This document shows, in pieces, positions 11,653-25,084 of a stretch of 64,000 nt of DNA. The notes beneath the pieces are model-generated. The model was not told the DNA's origin. It saw only the letters and a list, made by a program, of their open reading frames with translations, and did no database searches. The position numbers were made by a program, and so were the translations under genes. Positions within the stretch are counted from its first letter, which is position 1, and every line of letters begins with the position of its first letter. The DNA is from Psettodes erumei (taxonomy: Eukaryota; Chordata; Actinopteri; Pleuronectiformes; Psettodidae): positions 930,001-994,000 of the forward strand of contig JAFBJZ010000821.1 of assembly GCA_016785225.1 (NCBI GenBank), in the 5' to 3' direction.

Positions 11653-11798
11653 CGTGTGTGCGTCTGTGGCTGTGCACACGTGTTTGTGTGTGATTACTGT
11701 TCCGGGATGCTGTCTCAGCTTTCTCTACCTTTTGGCCTGTGCACTAACGCAGCTGTAATGAGTGCTATTTAACTGGCTCTACCACACAATATCTGTGT

Positions 11799-11828
11799 TT
11801 GTGTGTGTGTGTGTGTGTGTGCGTGTGC
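11799..11828 (+). repeat. (GT)n microsatellite
   Basis: Second GT array, in the same orientation and about 150 bp after the previous one. Confidence 0.9.
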
Positions 11829-12159
11829 TTAATTTCTCTTGCCAGTAATTAATGGCTAATCTCGCTAAGTCAAACAAATGGGAATAAAAAGAGCGGGCCG
11901 CTCCGCTCAAGATCAGAGCGCGATTTCAGGGCTTACACCGCTCAGAGGAATTAGATTCTCTCTCTCACACAGACGCACACGCACCGTTCGGTTCAGCGAG
12001 CGTGTTGGCACGCACAACAGCAATAACTCCCAGATGGTTATTCGGTGTTGTCTGAGTCAAACCTGTGTCAAGTTCCGGCTTTCATTTTCCTGTCCAGGGC
12101 TTTCTTGTACTTATCGTTGATGAGGAGGCTGCTGCCGCTGCTGCCGCCGTTGTCAAATA

Positions 12160-12290
12160 AGAGGGAGAGACAAACAGACGGAAAGAAGGAGAGGGGTGAG
12201 GAGGAGAGAGCGAGGGAGAGAGCGAGAGGGAGATCAAGAGAAGTCGAGGGCAAGAGGAAGAGGCAGAAAGAGAGGGAGGGAGGGTTGGGG
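12160..12290 (+). repeat. Purine-rich (GA/GGA) tract
   Basis: About 130 bp of nearly pure purine on the + strand (GAGAGA, GAGGGA, AGGAGA units), of the kind that can form triplex DNA. Confidence 0.8.
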
Positions 12291-12552
12291 GGGTGTTTAG
12301 CCAGTGTTAATTAGGTTTGGACAGGCTCTCTGTAGGGAACAATTATGAAAGTCTTATCTGCTAATAAGAAAAAAGAAGACACTGTAATTACACTTCCATG
12401 TGCAGGAGAGGAGGGAAGGAGAAGAGACAGGAGTGACATGTCTCTGACTTTGACTCTGCTTGTGCGTCCTGTTGTTGAGCAGTCCTGCTTCACTTGTGAG
12501 ATGTTTGTTCCAGACAGATCACATACTTCACCTGCCGTTTTCGGTTCTGTCT

Positions 12553-12690
12553 TTTAAAGGGTTAGTTCACCCAAGTTCACCACAAAAAGGCCTAATTTCC
12601 CAATAACCTCTTATCTAGTATCTGTCTAATATTTTTGCCTCCACCCCAATGATTTAGCATGCAGTAATACTTTATTTTACCTGCCTGTGA
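12553..12690 (+). repeat. Teleost dispersed repeat fragment ('AAAGGGTTAGTTCACCC' family)
   Basis: It begins TTTAAAGGGTTAGTTCACCC, a start I recognise from abundant teleost interspersed elements. The continuing text (AATTTCCC, GCCTCCACCCCAATG, GCATGCAGTAATA) also fits that family in degraded form. The right boundary is uncertain. Confidence 0.55.
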
Positions 12691-13240
12691 TAACTGTTCC
12701 AAGTGAACTTTTCTCTCTCTGAACAGAGAACATTTGCTTCCGGGAACATGCAACCTTGTGTGAGGTTTCAGGAGCTGCAGGGCTGCGGCACTTATCCTCA
12801 AAGGCTTCTCTGAGAATCTGCTGTGGTTTGAATTGTGCCTCATTTGTTCTCCGCTTTGAACTGAAGAGTCTTTCAAATGAACAAATAAATATATAACATG
12901 GATGAGTAATGATATTCTAATAATCTCTTAGGCATTCTATAATGACAGGGTAAATAGGGATGTCCTAAAAAAATGAGCTTTAAACCCATGTAAACATTTC
13001 ATGCCTGATTAATTTGTTATTGAAAACTGTACAGTACATATATGATGACTTGTATACCTGCATGCATCGACTATCTGACCTGCTATGCATCGACTCTCTG
13101 GGGACAACTGTTTGAGTTGAGTTGTTGCCCCAGCTCAGTAGTTAAATGGAAAGTATTTTAGCATTGAGATGAATCTTTAATTTTGTTTGGGAAAATACGG
13201 ATTTTTTTTGCACTTTTTGCAGTTAGACTGAAAGGGGGGG

Positions 13241-13265
13241 TTAGACTTTAGACTTTAGACTTTAG
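13241..13265 (+). repeat. TTAGACT tandem repeat
   Basis: Three and a half perfect copies of the heptamer TTAGACT directly after a G run. Confidence 0.85.
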
Positions 13266-13720
13266 TTCGACTGAAAACATGAGAGTTCTGCTCACTAAAT
13301 GTGAAGCAAGAGCCAGGAGAAGCCGTTACTTTCACTTTGCATAAAGACTGCGCACACAGTGAGAACAGCAAGCCTGGCTCCCTGCACACAACCCCTGCAG
13401 ATACACAACTTGTCAATTTAACTTTTTTTTTCCTGTACAAAGTAATCCAATGAGATATGATGTGGTAATTAGTGAGCTTCAGAAAGACATGCTGGTAGGC
13501 AGATTTTCTTACCTTTGAACCGCAGCCAGGCTGGTGTTCCCCCCCCTCCTGCTTCCACTCTTTGTGCTGAGCTCAGCTCAGCTGTAGTTTAACGCAGACA
13601 TGATGGTGCCATCAATCTTCATATTCAGCTCTCAGCAAGGCCGTGAAGAAGTGTACTGTGTTACAACAAAATATGAACTATTCCTTGAATTGGAAGTGTA
13701 CCGGTGCCGCTGTTAGTTTT

Positions 13721-13755
13721 ATCATTATTATTATCATTATTATTATTATTATTTT
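13721..13755 (+). repeat. (ATT)n microsatellite
   Basis: ATT/TTA trinucleotide array with one ATC interruption, running into ATTTTAAAAT. Confidence 0.85.
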
Positions 13756-16398
13756 AAAATCTCATTTACAGCTTAAGTGGTAAACTGACAGGCTTTGTAT
13801 CAGCTCAAGAGGAAATCTGTGGGTATGACGGGTACCCTGGTGGTAAAATGCTGATTTGCTTTTATTGCTGAATATGGAGCTGCAGGCAGCAGAACTTTTT
13901 ATGCTTTTGTTTATGTACATATTAAATGAGATATGTTCATTAGTGAACTGGTGGGTGATTTGTTGCGTCATTCGGTAGTTTTAGAGGTGCTGTGTTTTTA
14001 ACCTTTCGACAGAGCCGGGCCTGTTGTTTCCTCCCGCCTCCACTCTGCCTCCGCTCCTCCTCACCCCTTCCTCACTCTGTGTGGACTTTTCTGGCAACAG
14101 TCTGATGGTCAGAGATTCTCCCTGCAGCCCTCAGCTCTTTGAGTGCCCTCAGGGCACACACACACACACAGACAAGTGCACAATTCAACCACTGAGTCCA
14201 GGTAAACGCTCCACTGCTGGTTCATTCTTTGGAAAGGGGCCATGGGGTTTAGGAGTGTTTGTCCTGTGATGACCCAACCACCATCATGTCTGTAAGGCTC
14301 TGCAGCCACCCTGCTCCTCACTTCCCACCAGCACACCTGATGCAACAGCACAAAGTACACACTTACTCTCTTCTTTAGGGGGCAGGATTCAGCCCAGCAG
14401 CGCAGAATGTGTGTACCCTCTCCCGCCAGGCATACGAGTGGCTGCTGTGCTGCTTGTCTTCCCTCTGGTCAGTCCAAGATATATTTGTGGCACAAAGTAG
14501 TGAGGTTTGCCTTAAAACCTCACAGAGGTTTAACAATGCCTGCTCACCTCTGCTGTAATAAGAGAAAACTTGCTACCACCCAGGGGCTGTGTAATGCATG
14601 GGTGGAGTTTCATGTGATTGTGTTGTTAATGATGCCTACCATCATGCAACAGTGTGCCTTAAAGAATCTAAGAGGTCTGCTGGAACTTGTTTTGGTGTCG
14701 GATCCAGGATAGGTTTTGCTTTTGTGCTGAAATAAGACAGAGATGCATCCTAGATTTAACCTGTGATTTGAATATGTAGAAGTCAGGGCTGCTGCCATAG
14801 TGCTAATGACAAATTTGGGTCAAATTAGAGCTGTGTTGGTCAGTTAAATATTATAACATGGGAATATTGTTCAGCCTGGAATCAGCCAATGGTTTAAGAA
14901 CAGGTCAGTTTATCTAAATAATTTTGCGTGTTATCGCTTTGCATTTCTGGCTCACAGCATGTCATTTTTGTACTTAACTTCAACAGCATTAAATGACTCT
15001 CAAAAGACTTGAAGTGCATTGACATGACATGTAAAATGAACTAGTGAACTGTGGGCATTGTCTTATATACAGGCTCTATGTAACCAGGGACGTATGTTTT
15101 GATAATCCTATAGTGGAGATGGACAGATGCTGGATTTTTTTCAAGGCAGATGAAATAATTATAATTTGCAGCATAAACGTTTTCTTCACATCATACAGAA
15201 TACTGAGTATGAGAAAACTGGTGAATAATAAAAAAAAACATCTTATATAAATTGCAATGGATGTTCAATACTGAATTATTGAAATAGCCCTTTAATTTTT
15301 TTAAATTGAAAAAGCCATGAACACACAACATGCCACATGGGATATACGGCAGTATATGATTCACAAAGGTACAATGACTGATCACGCCCTTACTGAGCAC
15401 ACGCTATTCTTCATATATAATTAAACCACCTGTGTTGGGTAATTGGGTAATTCAGAAGGGAACGTATTAGTGGAACCACTCCCCTGGTTGATTCTGGCCC
15501 TGAGGTCCTATTTTTTTTTTTCTTTTCTTTTCTTTTTTGTGAGTTTTTAATTATAATTATACCTGGAAACAAGCTTTGGCTTTCAGGCTCCTTGGGGCAT
15601 CTGCTCCATTAAGCCTGTGTCTAACTTGGTCCTTGAAAGTGCGACCTCGGGTCGTGGAGCAGTGGAGAGAGCACAGGTCCGGAAGATGTCCAGTAGATGG
15701 CACTGTGTGATGCAGTTGGAATGAGTAACCAAACCTTGCATCACCACCATGGAGGAAAAGTCCTCCAAAAACCCCAACTATTGTTTATACAGACATATAA
15801 AGCACGCAGTGGTTTACATCAGACATTATTCTTGCCCTTTTTTTCAGATCCAAATCTGTTCACAATAACAAACAAAAGAACACATGGTCCACATGTTACA
15901 CAACACCGGAGACGTGCGGCTCCAAAAGCTCTTTTTCTTGGGAAGTGAGGGAGAAACAGTGTCATCGTGAGTCATTAGCCAATGATTCTGAGTGGGTGTT
16001 TAAATTTCCCAGAGTCAAATAAATGGCTTCAGACGCTGACAGCTATCACGTACATCAAACTCCAGAATAGCCCAATGGAGACGGGAAAAGCTGCAGATAA
16101 CACGAGCATCTGTCCGTGGACGTGATATAAGACACACCGGCCAATTTTCAAGAAATCACATGGCACATTTCAGCTGAGCTTATGAACTTTCACCCTGTCA
16201 GAACTCTGAATATAGTGGATATATTGTGAAGGAAAGCCGGCGATACTTCCTCGCCATCAACCACCACCCCCTGCCTGTCAACATGTTCAAGTCAATCTAT
16301 CCATTCTTGTGACTGCAGCATATAAATCACCACTATTTTCCCATGATCTCCCCGAGGGGGGCTCCTTCAACTCCACTCCCCCGCCTCTCTCCTCTCAC

Positions 16399-16422
16399 CA
16401 CACACACACACACACACACACA
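16399..16422 (+). repeat. (CA)n microsatellite
   Basis: About twelve CA units inside a C/T-rich region. Confidence 0.9.
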
Positions 16423-17317
16423 ACCACGTTATCTTTTCATTTGTCACTCCTCCATTCCTTCACCTTTCTCCATTTATCAATCCATCCATCAGAGTAACAC
16501 TTCATCCCCCCCCCTCTATTTTTGTGCCTGCGTTCCCAGCTGGAGGCTGACTGGTGCTCTGATGACAGGGAGGGCTGTGATCACGATAATTGGTGTCACG
16601 CCGTTACCTTGCTCACGTCTTCACACGCACAAGAGCTTCAGTCCAAGATTATATGCGGCGTAGATCAACGGCGTTAACCTTGAGTGACATTTGATGGATG
16701 GTCCATTAGGAGAAAAAAAATCTAATGAATTATGAAACCATTTGTTACCATTTAAAGGAAGCAAGCGTTCACTTAATCATTTTCAGGGTAATGGAGCTTA
16801 TTCCAGTAGGCCATGTGTTAAAGAGAGCTGACCACAGAGTAGACAACCATTCACTCACATTCCTATATGAATCCACCTATATCAACTCACTGCAATCTTA
16901 TCAGAAGAAGACACGAGCGTCCCCAAGAATTCAGGAACAACATCTTTGTACAGCATGAAACAAAGGTGATTCAACAAACTTTCCGCTGATGGAAGAGGTG
17001 TCATTATGGCACCCAGGGGAGTCTTTTTTTTCCCCCCCAAAGTTTCATGCTTCGACAACAGCAGCTTGCCTGGAGTGAATCACAGAAGAATAGCTGGTAA
17101 TTTGCATGAGCAGTAGCAGACAGTACGGCTATCTGTCACTGCTGAAGCTAAAAATTAAATGACACAATGATACACCACACACCTACACTGTCACTCACAT
17201 GTGTCCGTGAAGTGCAGGAAGATGGAAACGGCAAAAATCCTCAATGCCTCTGTCTCACAGCGTCAGTGGAGGAAGAAATACTACAATGCAAAAAGCCCTT
17301 CCATTATATGTCCTGCA

Positions 17318-17402
17318 TTCACTTCAGTTTTATTTATATACCGCCTGATCGTTACAGCCACTATCTAAAAGCACTTTACTAAGTTAAGGTCAAGACCTTA
17401 TC
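17318..17402 (+). repeat. Fragment of a teleost 'TTTTATTTATATA' dispersed repeat
   Basis: The text TTCACTTCAGTTTTATTTATATA, then a degenerate 'CGCC...CAC' run and 'AAAAGCACTTTA...AGGTCAAGACC', follows the layout of a very common fish repeat (TCA..TTTTATTTATATAGCGCC..AAGGCGCTTT..AGGTAAAGACC). Assigned from memory of the family; degraded. Confidence 0.5.
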
Positions 17403-18404
17403 ATGTAGAACCAGACTTGTGGTGGGAGGAGAGAATGGTGCACATGCTAACAAGCCTCCTAATGCTTTTCTAATACACTTCCAGTTGACATAAATCCTTG
17501 TATGCACACGCCTTTCAGTCTTAAGTCAAGAAATAAACACTGATATTAACATTAGCTTCTGCACTTTACTCCATAGGGATGTACTTCTGGGCTGACCACG
17601 CAGGCTCTTCAGTTAACAACCGATTCTTCTGTAGCAGTCAGCCTGAGTCAAGTCATCAACATAGATGTCATACAGTATCTCTGCCATCCATCCCACATGA
17701 CCAAAACATGGCAGTCCTTCAACATAGGTCCAGTACTTTCATTTTGTGGACAGTCAAAGCCTTTGTGTGTGTATGTATGTTTTATCTATATAATAATGCC
17801 TCATGTATAAACTAGTGCAAAATCTTAATCTGTAATGTAGCTTGTTCCTGTAGCTGTAAAATAAATGTAGTGTGGCAAAAAGTGAAATATTCCTCTGAAA
17901 AATAGCAGAGGTATAAAAGAATAGAGTTATAAAATAAGATAAAATGGAAGCACTCAAAATACAAGTACCTCAAACAATGTAAAAGTAAAGTGCACGAGTT
18001 AACGTCCCATCACTGATAATGATACCAGAACCAAAACTACAGTTAAAGTGTCACCCAGACACCCATATTGTATCCTTGATTAAATACCGTACATAACACA
18101 TTTTCTGCCAGCCGATATTCATTTGCTGTGTGCCACATTGTCAGTCAAGAATCCTCTGTGGTCAAATATCCAGTGCGGCCGATAATTCCCGCGAAGTTCA
18201 CGCAGAGTTTAAGTTTACACAGGCTCACGTTCGGCGGCGGTGGAGCAGCTGCAGATTTTCCTCTGGTATGTCAGATAAGACTCCAGGTCCCTGAGGACAG
18301 AGACAGGAGGGCTGTGTGTGACTAAAGGAAACTCTCTTTGCCAGACTGATATGTTTTCATTTGACATGTAATATGTTTTCCATCAAAAAAGTATGTCCTG
18401 TTTT
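17403..18404. other. Intergenic, no feature seen
   Basis: Ordinary AT-rich sequence; no recognisable coding, RNA or repeat unit. Confidence 0.5.
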
Positions 18405-18870
18405 CACTCTAAAGAAGGCATTTAAGGCAAAACACTGCAGGTGAATGGGGTCAAATCGATATCACCATGTTCCTCTGCTGATTTCTTACACGATGACAAC
18501 TATCTTTTGAATTACTAAAACTTTATCTTTAAATGTACAAATGAGAAATAATTTAATGAAAAATTTGCTATTTTACATAAATGTCCGGAAAGGAAATATG
18601 TTGGATAATGCCAGGTGCACAGTTCTTGTTTCATTTTGCTGACTTATTAGAGTCAAATGTTGTTGTTTTTACAGAGGAGGGTTTTGAATATCACTCCATT
18701 ATCTGTCAACAGCCATAAAAAGTATTTTCTCCGGGTTTTTAGGAATAAAATGTAAATAAACCAGGCTATGAATGTTATATGAACTCCTATGAAAAAATCT
18801 CCTTCAGAGTATAGGGTCCAAAAGTCTGAATGGCAAAGTGGACTGAGACTTTCAGATTCCATTTGAAACG
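18405..18870. repeat. Probable AT-rich teleost dispersed repeat
   Basis: The passage with GGTGAATGGGGTCAAA, AAATGAGAAATAATTTAATG and GATAATGCCAGGTGCACAG has the character of a medium-copy AT-rich fish repeat that I believe I recognise. I cannot confirm copy number from one window. Confidence 0.3.
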
Positions 18871-21800
18871 AGTACTGGAAAGTTTGGTGTATGTACAGTA
18901 AGTCCTACAGTATTGGGTATAAGAAAAAAACACCCCTTTAAGGTATATATTGTACTGGGTGTTTTTTTCACGTTATAAGAGCAAATAGCCCAAATTCTCA
19001 AAATCCATTTGTGCATGAAAAATACGATGTATTTGCACAAAGCTGGAAACCCATCATTCTGCTCCAATCTGTTATCTACTTTGCCATCCTTGACCTGAGA
19101 AACACCTTCACACTGTCAGAAGATGTTCAAAGAACCTATTTTCATCTTTGTACATTGCTGAATTTATCATTTTGGATATATCTGAAATAGGAAAAGCAAC
19201 ATGCAACTGGTTTATGCCAGCTTTTGTGTTTTAGTTGCTCAGAGAGGAAGTATAGCGTCTTCTCAGCAGCAGCCTGCAACCAGTAATGAGGAGACTTAGA
19301 GATTACATCACTTATCGCTTTAATTTTACTGACCACACTGAGGCTTGTACTATGCAGAAAAAAAAATTGTCACTTCACAGCAGTGGTAAAATATCTAGCC
19401 TTGCAGATAGCTTTTGGTTTTATGTGCCCATGTCCTGAGACAACTTTGTCTGCGGTATCCGCCTGCAACTCGACACAGTGGAGGCGAATGGAACTTCCGG
19501 AGTATTAACAAATTACATTTAATTCAAAAGCAGTGAGTCTTTGGCAGTGAGTAATCAGTGTGTCCTCTTAGGCCTGGTTATTCCTTCTGGCTCCGTCCCT
19601 CATTGTGTCCTACTGTTAAAGGAAGCTCCGCTAAGCTAATAATGCAGAGTGAGGGAAAACTGCCAGAACACAGCGGAGAGAGGAAAAAGAAAAACAACTA
19701 GTGCCAGTAATGAGGGATTTATTACAGTGGAGAGTGGCTTTGTGGTGTGTGTGTGTGTGTGTGTGTGTGCTGTAATTGTCATTCGAAACAAACACAAACA
19801 AACATTCGGATGGATAAAGAGAGGAAACAAGGCCCCCTAATTGCAGGAAGGGGGTAAATGGATTCCTCTGGGGAGAGTAAAGTGAATTACATCCAAGTGC
19901 CGCAGCTCCCCTCTGAACCTCATGAACTCTGTCTCCGTCCACTCCGTTGTCTCTGCTCTTCTCTCTTTCTCTCGCTCTGGTTCTCACTCTGGGTGGCTGC
20001 TTCTAATCCACTTTCCGGCTCCATCTGCACCTCTTTCTCCTTTTCTCTGTTCCACCTCCCTCACCGACTATCTAATCTCTGCTGCTTTTCCCGCAGAGAG
20101 CACATCAACATCAGTGGCGTGATCACGTTGGGTCGTGGCTGTTTCGGACGGCGGGACAAAACATGGGGACAGCAGCACGCGGTGAGAGTGAGAGGCAGAG
20201 ATTGAGAGATGTCAGGTTAATAATAATCAGAGCAAGTGCTGCATCAAAGGAAGATTCTGATTACTGTAGAGTAGATGTACTGTAGAATTATTAATGTGAA
20301 ACAGGGCATACGCAGCTGTCTGTGAAAAGTCTTTCATGAAGCTTCCCACTGAAAATGAATAGGGGCAAACTCCCCTTTGTGTTGTGCTCAGTCTGCGTTC
20401 ACTGTAAGAGGTTTTGCAATGTCATGCTTCTTACACCTTTGTGTGCAAGAAGGAAACAGCCACACATCCACAGCGGATAAACCTATGGGTCATCCAGGAG
20501 AGAAGAGTCTCAAAATATCATACCACATTTCACATTTTAACGTAGTTCATGTTTGCCGCTTTCTTTCATTTTTTAATAATGCACTTTCTTAGCTGCTTGT
20601 CTACACCCACTGTCTCACACATTCATTGATTTGATCACAGTTCCCTTCTGCCCACATCTGTGTATTTCTCGCTTCTCTCCAACAACAACTTTTGGTTTTC
20701 TCACTTGCCTTCCTGCTGACTGCCTCTCACACTAACTGCCACATTTACCTTCTGAACATCTCTTACTAACGTCCTTGAACTTACTACATTTAATTAAAAG
20801 CTTGACTGACATAATATGTAAAGGAGGGGGGGGGCAGCGCGTTGCCTGAGCATGGCCCAGCTTTCTCTGTCTTATTCCATGTTTGACGATGGCTCGCTGG
20901 CATACGTTAAAGCAGACACTGATTTATGTTTGGTGTTGTTACACCATCTGTAATCCCTCTTCTCATTTCCATGATGGAGTGGAGGTTTGCCTGAGGTATA
21001 GCGAGGGAATGCGCAGAAATGAGGTGACAGGATGACTGCATTTAACCAGAGCTGCGAGTGGGTAATTATTTCTGAGGAAAGCGTGAACGTGTTAACAGGA
21101 TAATAGAAGTTTAATAGAATAACAGAGGCAAGGAAAAATGAAAGGGTGGCAGCAGTGAGAGAAGTAGTCATCTAGTTAACTTCCACTGTGGCTCTGTTTC
21201 CATCGCAGCGATGACTTGTAAGAGAAAAAAAAAGTCTAAGGAGCAGAAGACAGTCTGCTGAGAAAAGATGACAAAACAGAAGTCTGCCTTTTTCTTTTTA
21301 TTTTTTTTTGAGGAGTTGAAGAGTTTATGTGTTGGATTCGTTTCACTCTTCGCTTTTTGAAATGCTTATTAGTGCTGCTATTTTTTGCATCTGTTGACAG
21401 AGACAAAAAGAATTGTGCTGCCAGGGCCAAGAACATTTAATCTGAGTTTTATCATCACCACTGCAATGAATTAACTAGCTGACAGGATATTTACATGCAC
21501 AGAAAGAACAGATGAATATGGGTATATGATAGAATAGAGTACATGTGATACATTAGTAGTCTAGACTGCCAGTCCCCACCCTGCAAACAAGCTGTTTTTT
21601 TCTCCTACTATATAGGATCCCATTAGTATCATGTGTGCAGTGTGTGAGGTTGTTTGGAAGTAATAGGTTTTCGGGTGGAGGACAGAAGGGGAAAAACCCA
21701 GAGGTGAGTCAAGCTCTGAGAGCAGGGGATCGGCTCTGTGATCACCTGTTGGGTGTAACCAGGGTTCATGGGTTAATAACTGTGTGCTTAAGACCGCAGA

Positions 21801-23239
21801 CTGATGTGACCATGCCTGTACTCGTTAGCAACCAGACTTATTACATGACAATAATTGGGCAGGGACTGAGGTGACCTGATAGAAAGGTTAGATGAGAACG
21901 GTTTACATGAAATATATATACCTCTGTGTTGTGTATGTGCAATAGTGTATTTTTATATATTATAAACATAGATATAAACTACGATATGAAATAAATTAAT
22001 CAACTCAACGCAATGTAGCTGATTCTGCCCAATGCTACTCCTTCATGATACATCTGAAAATTGGCTAATTCAGTCTTAGTTTGTATGGATAATGAAAACC
22101 AAAAGCAACCCCACACACATACTACCATGGTTTCCTCATTTATCAAGTCAGCTATCTTAAGGAAAGAAAGAGTAACCAAGACACATGACCTTAAGAATCA
22201 GTCATTTCCATTATCACCTCTTAACTACTGTGTGTGACCTTTTGGAATCTCTCACTCTGTTACAATAGCAATAAATTCAGCAAAGACCTTTTGCTTCATT
22301 TGTCATCCCCAATCAGTGAATTTGAATTCTGGATTCCAGTCGCTTGGAGTTTCTTTATGCACAACAGTCTGTGCAGGTCCACAATCCAGCAAGTCAAGTT
22401 CCTAAACCACTGCCAGTCGTATGACCTGGAAACCTCAGACAGTTATGTATTTCACAAGCACATACAAGTCAGCACAAGGGATTCATGCTCCTGGGCGAGA
22501 GACTGAATAAGAGCCACCTTTTTTTCTCTAACAGATGTGAAGAAATGAGGTAGGGAAGATGGATCAAAGCTATTGCTGGGGAAAGTGGGCTGAAGAATAA
22601 AAGGAAAAGTAAAAAAGAAAGACTGAATGGGTGAGGAAGGAGAGAAGGGAGGAAGGAGAGAAACTGAACATAGAAAGGTGACATGCATTCAGCTGCGTCT
22701 CACTCAGCAGTTTTTCACAAAACCTCTCTCCCGCCTCATTTCCATAACCCAGTGCATTTTCTCATCTGCTATATGATTTATGTGCTCTACAGATTTTACC
22801 CTCAGCAAATCACGCCATCAGCTGGTAGAAGGTCAGACTCAATAATGTAATTCTACTCCCTTTTTTCCCACCCATTCACTTTCTATTATTTACTAGCATT
22901 TCACCAGTTTTTCTCTTAGGGCTAATGCAGCAAAACAGAGAAAAAAACGATCATCCTTCTGGTTATTGAATAAATCACAGAGCATAGCCTTGTTTTGGTT
23001 TTTTTCTTTTTTGTAGTCTCTGTGTGTGTCTGTACAAAGTCAAAAAAAGTCAATAAACAACTCCATAGTGAGGACTGCGGGATGCCTTTAGTTATTCACG
23101 TCAAAAGATGAAATAAGGGGTCTTCTGTCTTCATTATATAGGATGTGTCTTCCTGCTCAGGGGTTATTCAGTTGTTGATCATTCTTTTTAATGAAAAATC
23201 CACTAAAACACTTCCACAATGTTAAACAGCTACAGGCAG
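18871..23239. other. Intergenic, no gene seen
   Basis: It contains (GT)n at 19746-19769, a pyrimidine-rich stretch (about 19920-20090) and short homopolymers. An 85-bp segment after CTTTTCCCGCAG at 20096-20180 looks exon-like but encodes nothing I recognise. Confidence 0.55.
19746..19769 (+). repeat. (GT)n microsatellite
   Basis: Twelve GT units. Confidence 0.9.
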
Positions 23240-23330
23240 TGCTGCCATGCAAAGCGCTGGCCTGCTATCAAGAGGTAATTTCAGGTTCAGTATCTTGCTC
23301 CAGGACAACATGTGGCCTGGAGGAGATGAA
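23240..23330 (+). repeat. Fragment of the fish 'GGTTCAGTATCTTGC' repeat
   Basis: GCCATGCAAAGCGCTGGCC..ATCAAGAGGTAATTTCAGGTTCAGTATCTTGCTCCAGGACAACATG follows a widespread teleost repeat block (pieces shown with gaps). The copy is short and lacks the usual GAATCGAACC end. Confidence 0.55.
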
Positions 23331-25084
23331 TCAGGTCAGCTGAATGGGAACAAATGGGAAATTAGTATGTAGGGAAAATTAAACATATTATACCATATGC
23401 CATATTAAGATATGGCATAGCGTATTGTTTACAAAATATGAATAAATATTTGCATCAGTTTAAAAGGAGCAGCTCTTTCAGAAAAATTCCCCTGTGGATA
23501 AAAAGCTGCTTATAAACTTAAAAGTAAACTCAAATGTGTCTGAACATTGTCTCTGTTTTTACAGTGATTAATATGCAGTTATCCTCAGTGGAAATGTTAC
23601 AAATATGCACTTTCAACAGTAAAAGCAGAAGCAGATTTCTGTAAGCCCTTTTTTGTTTTGATATGCCATTTTTTCACCAAGGGAGGAAAAGAAACAAAAC
23701 ATTTTTTTCTACAATTTTTTGCTATTTCTAATGTTGTGTGCCAATTGGGAAAAAAAATATGACAAAAACAGGTGGAACACACCCACTGACAAAAGCAGTT
23801 GTCTAAAAAGTTGGCATGTTCATGATTATAGATGTGAAAATTTAGCAACAAAAGAACATCAACACCATCATCTTTCATTTCCCTCCGCCATTCAGTTTCC
23901 TGTATTAGTGAATAAGAGGGGTGCTGTTTGTAGCAAGTGCTGTATATCATGTCAGCATTACTATTGCACTTCAGTTAGCATATGTTAGATTCTCATTCCT
24001 TTTTCTCTTTCCGAGTGCATTTGGTGTCATTGTTGTACAGCACACATCATTTAAAACAAATTTGTTTCTCCTTTTAAAAAAAAAAATAAATATATTAGAT
24101 AAAATAAATTTAGACAGCTGAAACCCTGATGTGAAAAGTCAAAGCACTGGAGCAGACACAGATATGACAACAGTTGGTTTTTGAGGTGGTGATATTTCCA
24201 GGGGCGCTTGGCAGACACTTTCACAACTTTCTTTTGTTGGTGTCAGGTGAGTGACAGTAAGCAGAGTGTAAAGTGATTCAGCTCTGAAATGAAAACAGTC
24301 GAATCCGCCGAAATTAAATAACGGCAAAATCAAACAAAGGTGTCAAGCGTGGGATGGATTATCTCAAATTGTTGATGTTGTTTTTCATCCTCAAACTGCA
24401 GCGTGTGTACAGATATGTATACCACCTGGAGCACTGTGGGTGGGTGGGTGGGTGGGGTGGGGGGGGGGGGCATAGACCATTCAAACAAAGGAGTGCAAGA
24501 CATGACTATGTGCAAGGATGCAATTATATCAGTGGCCTGCTGTCATCTTTCTGTAAGAACCTGCTGTCGGCATAGTTCAGGACATAATTGTGGTTGTCAG
24601 AGAGGATGATGGATGATGGCAGATACTCTCCACTGCTGGGATGCAAGTAATGGCTTGCATTAGGCCCAGTTCATTCAGCAAGGTAATGCACAACATAGTT
24701 CATGTTAGCATTTATTCAATGAAAGTGCACATTACACTGTATGGAGAGTAAATTAATACATTAGTCATTCGTTTTAGTGTATGTACTGTTTGAGTTAATT
24801 TCAAAGCTCACTCTCATTTAACTGTATAAACTGCATGAAAGTGGGACTGGTTGATATCACTGCTCTGTTTTTAAAAATCTGTCCATGGAGGCTGCAGTCT
24901 TAATTGCACCCACCTTCTTCAAAGTGTTGAACGGAAACAAACAAGAAACTCTCCCTGCCATTGTTTTAGCAGTAGTGTGACTAGAAAGGTTCAGTCTGCA
25001 GCCGCACTACCAGCTCTGTGTGGCTGTGTGGCACAGTGATGGTTTCAGTGACACGCCCACACCATTATGCTATGTTGACAATGT
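23331..25084. other. Intergenic with a G-rich run
   Basis: No gene recognised. It is AT-rich except for the (GGGT)n/G12 stretch at 24437-24470. Confidence 0.55.
24437..24470 (+). repeat. (GGGT)n-G run, potential G-quadruplex
   Basis: GGGTGGGTGGGTGGGTGGGG then a 12-base G run, in one 34-bp block on the + strand. It satisfies the usual four-G-tract rule for an intramolecular quadruplex with one-base loops. Confidence 0.8.

Larger units (their letters stand above)
9641..12551. other. Intergenic, start of gene desert
   Basis: No recognisable gene. It holds (GT)n arrays at 11629-11652 and 11799-11828, a purine-rich (GA) tract beginning near 12160, and one open 66-bp segment with good splice-like borders (11102-11167) that I list separately. 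Confidence 0.6.
12691..17317. other. Intergenic, no gene seen
   Basis: AT-rich desert. It holds a 7-bp tandem repeat at 13241-13265, an (ATT)n tract at 13721-13755, a short (CA)n near 14157-14170, a T/CTTTT run at about 15511-15537, and (CA)n at 16399-16422. No conserved protein or RNA gene was recognised. Confidence 0.6.

Noticed and set aside
20096..20180. Exon-like segment after CTTTTCCCGCAG encoding EHINISGVITLGRG...
   Set aside because: The peptide resembles no family I know, the borders are weaker downstream, and no partner exon was found.
24403..24609. Gly/Trp-rich open frames
   Set aside because: They are translations of the (GGGT)n/G run.
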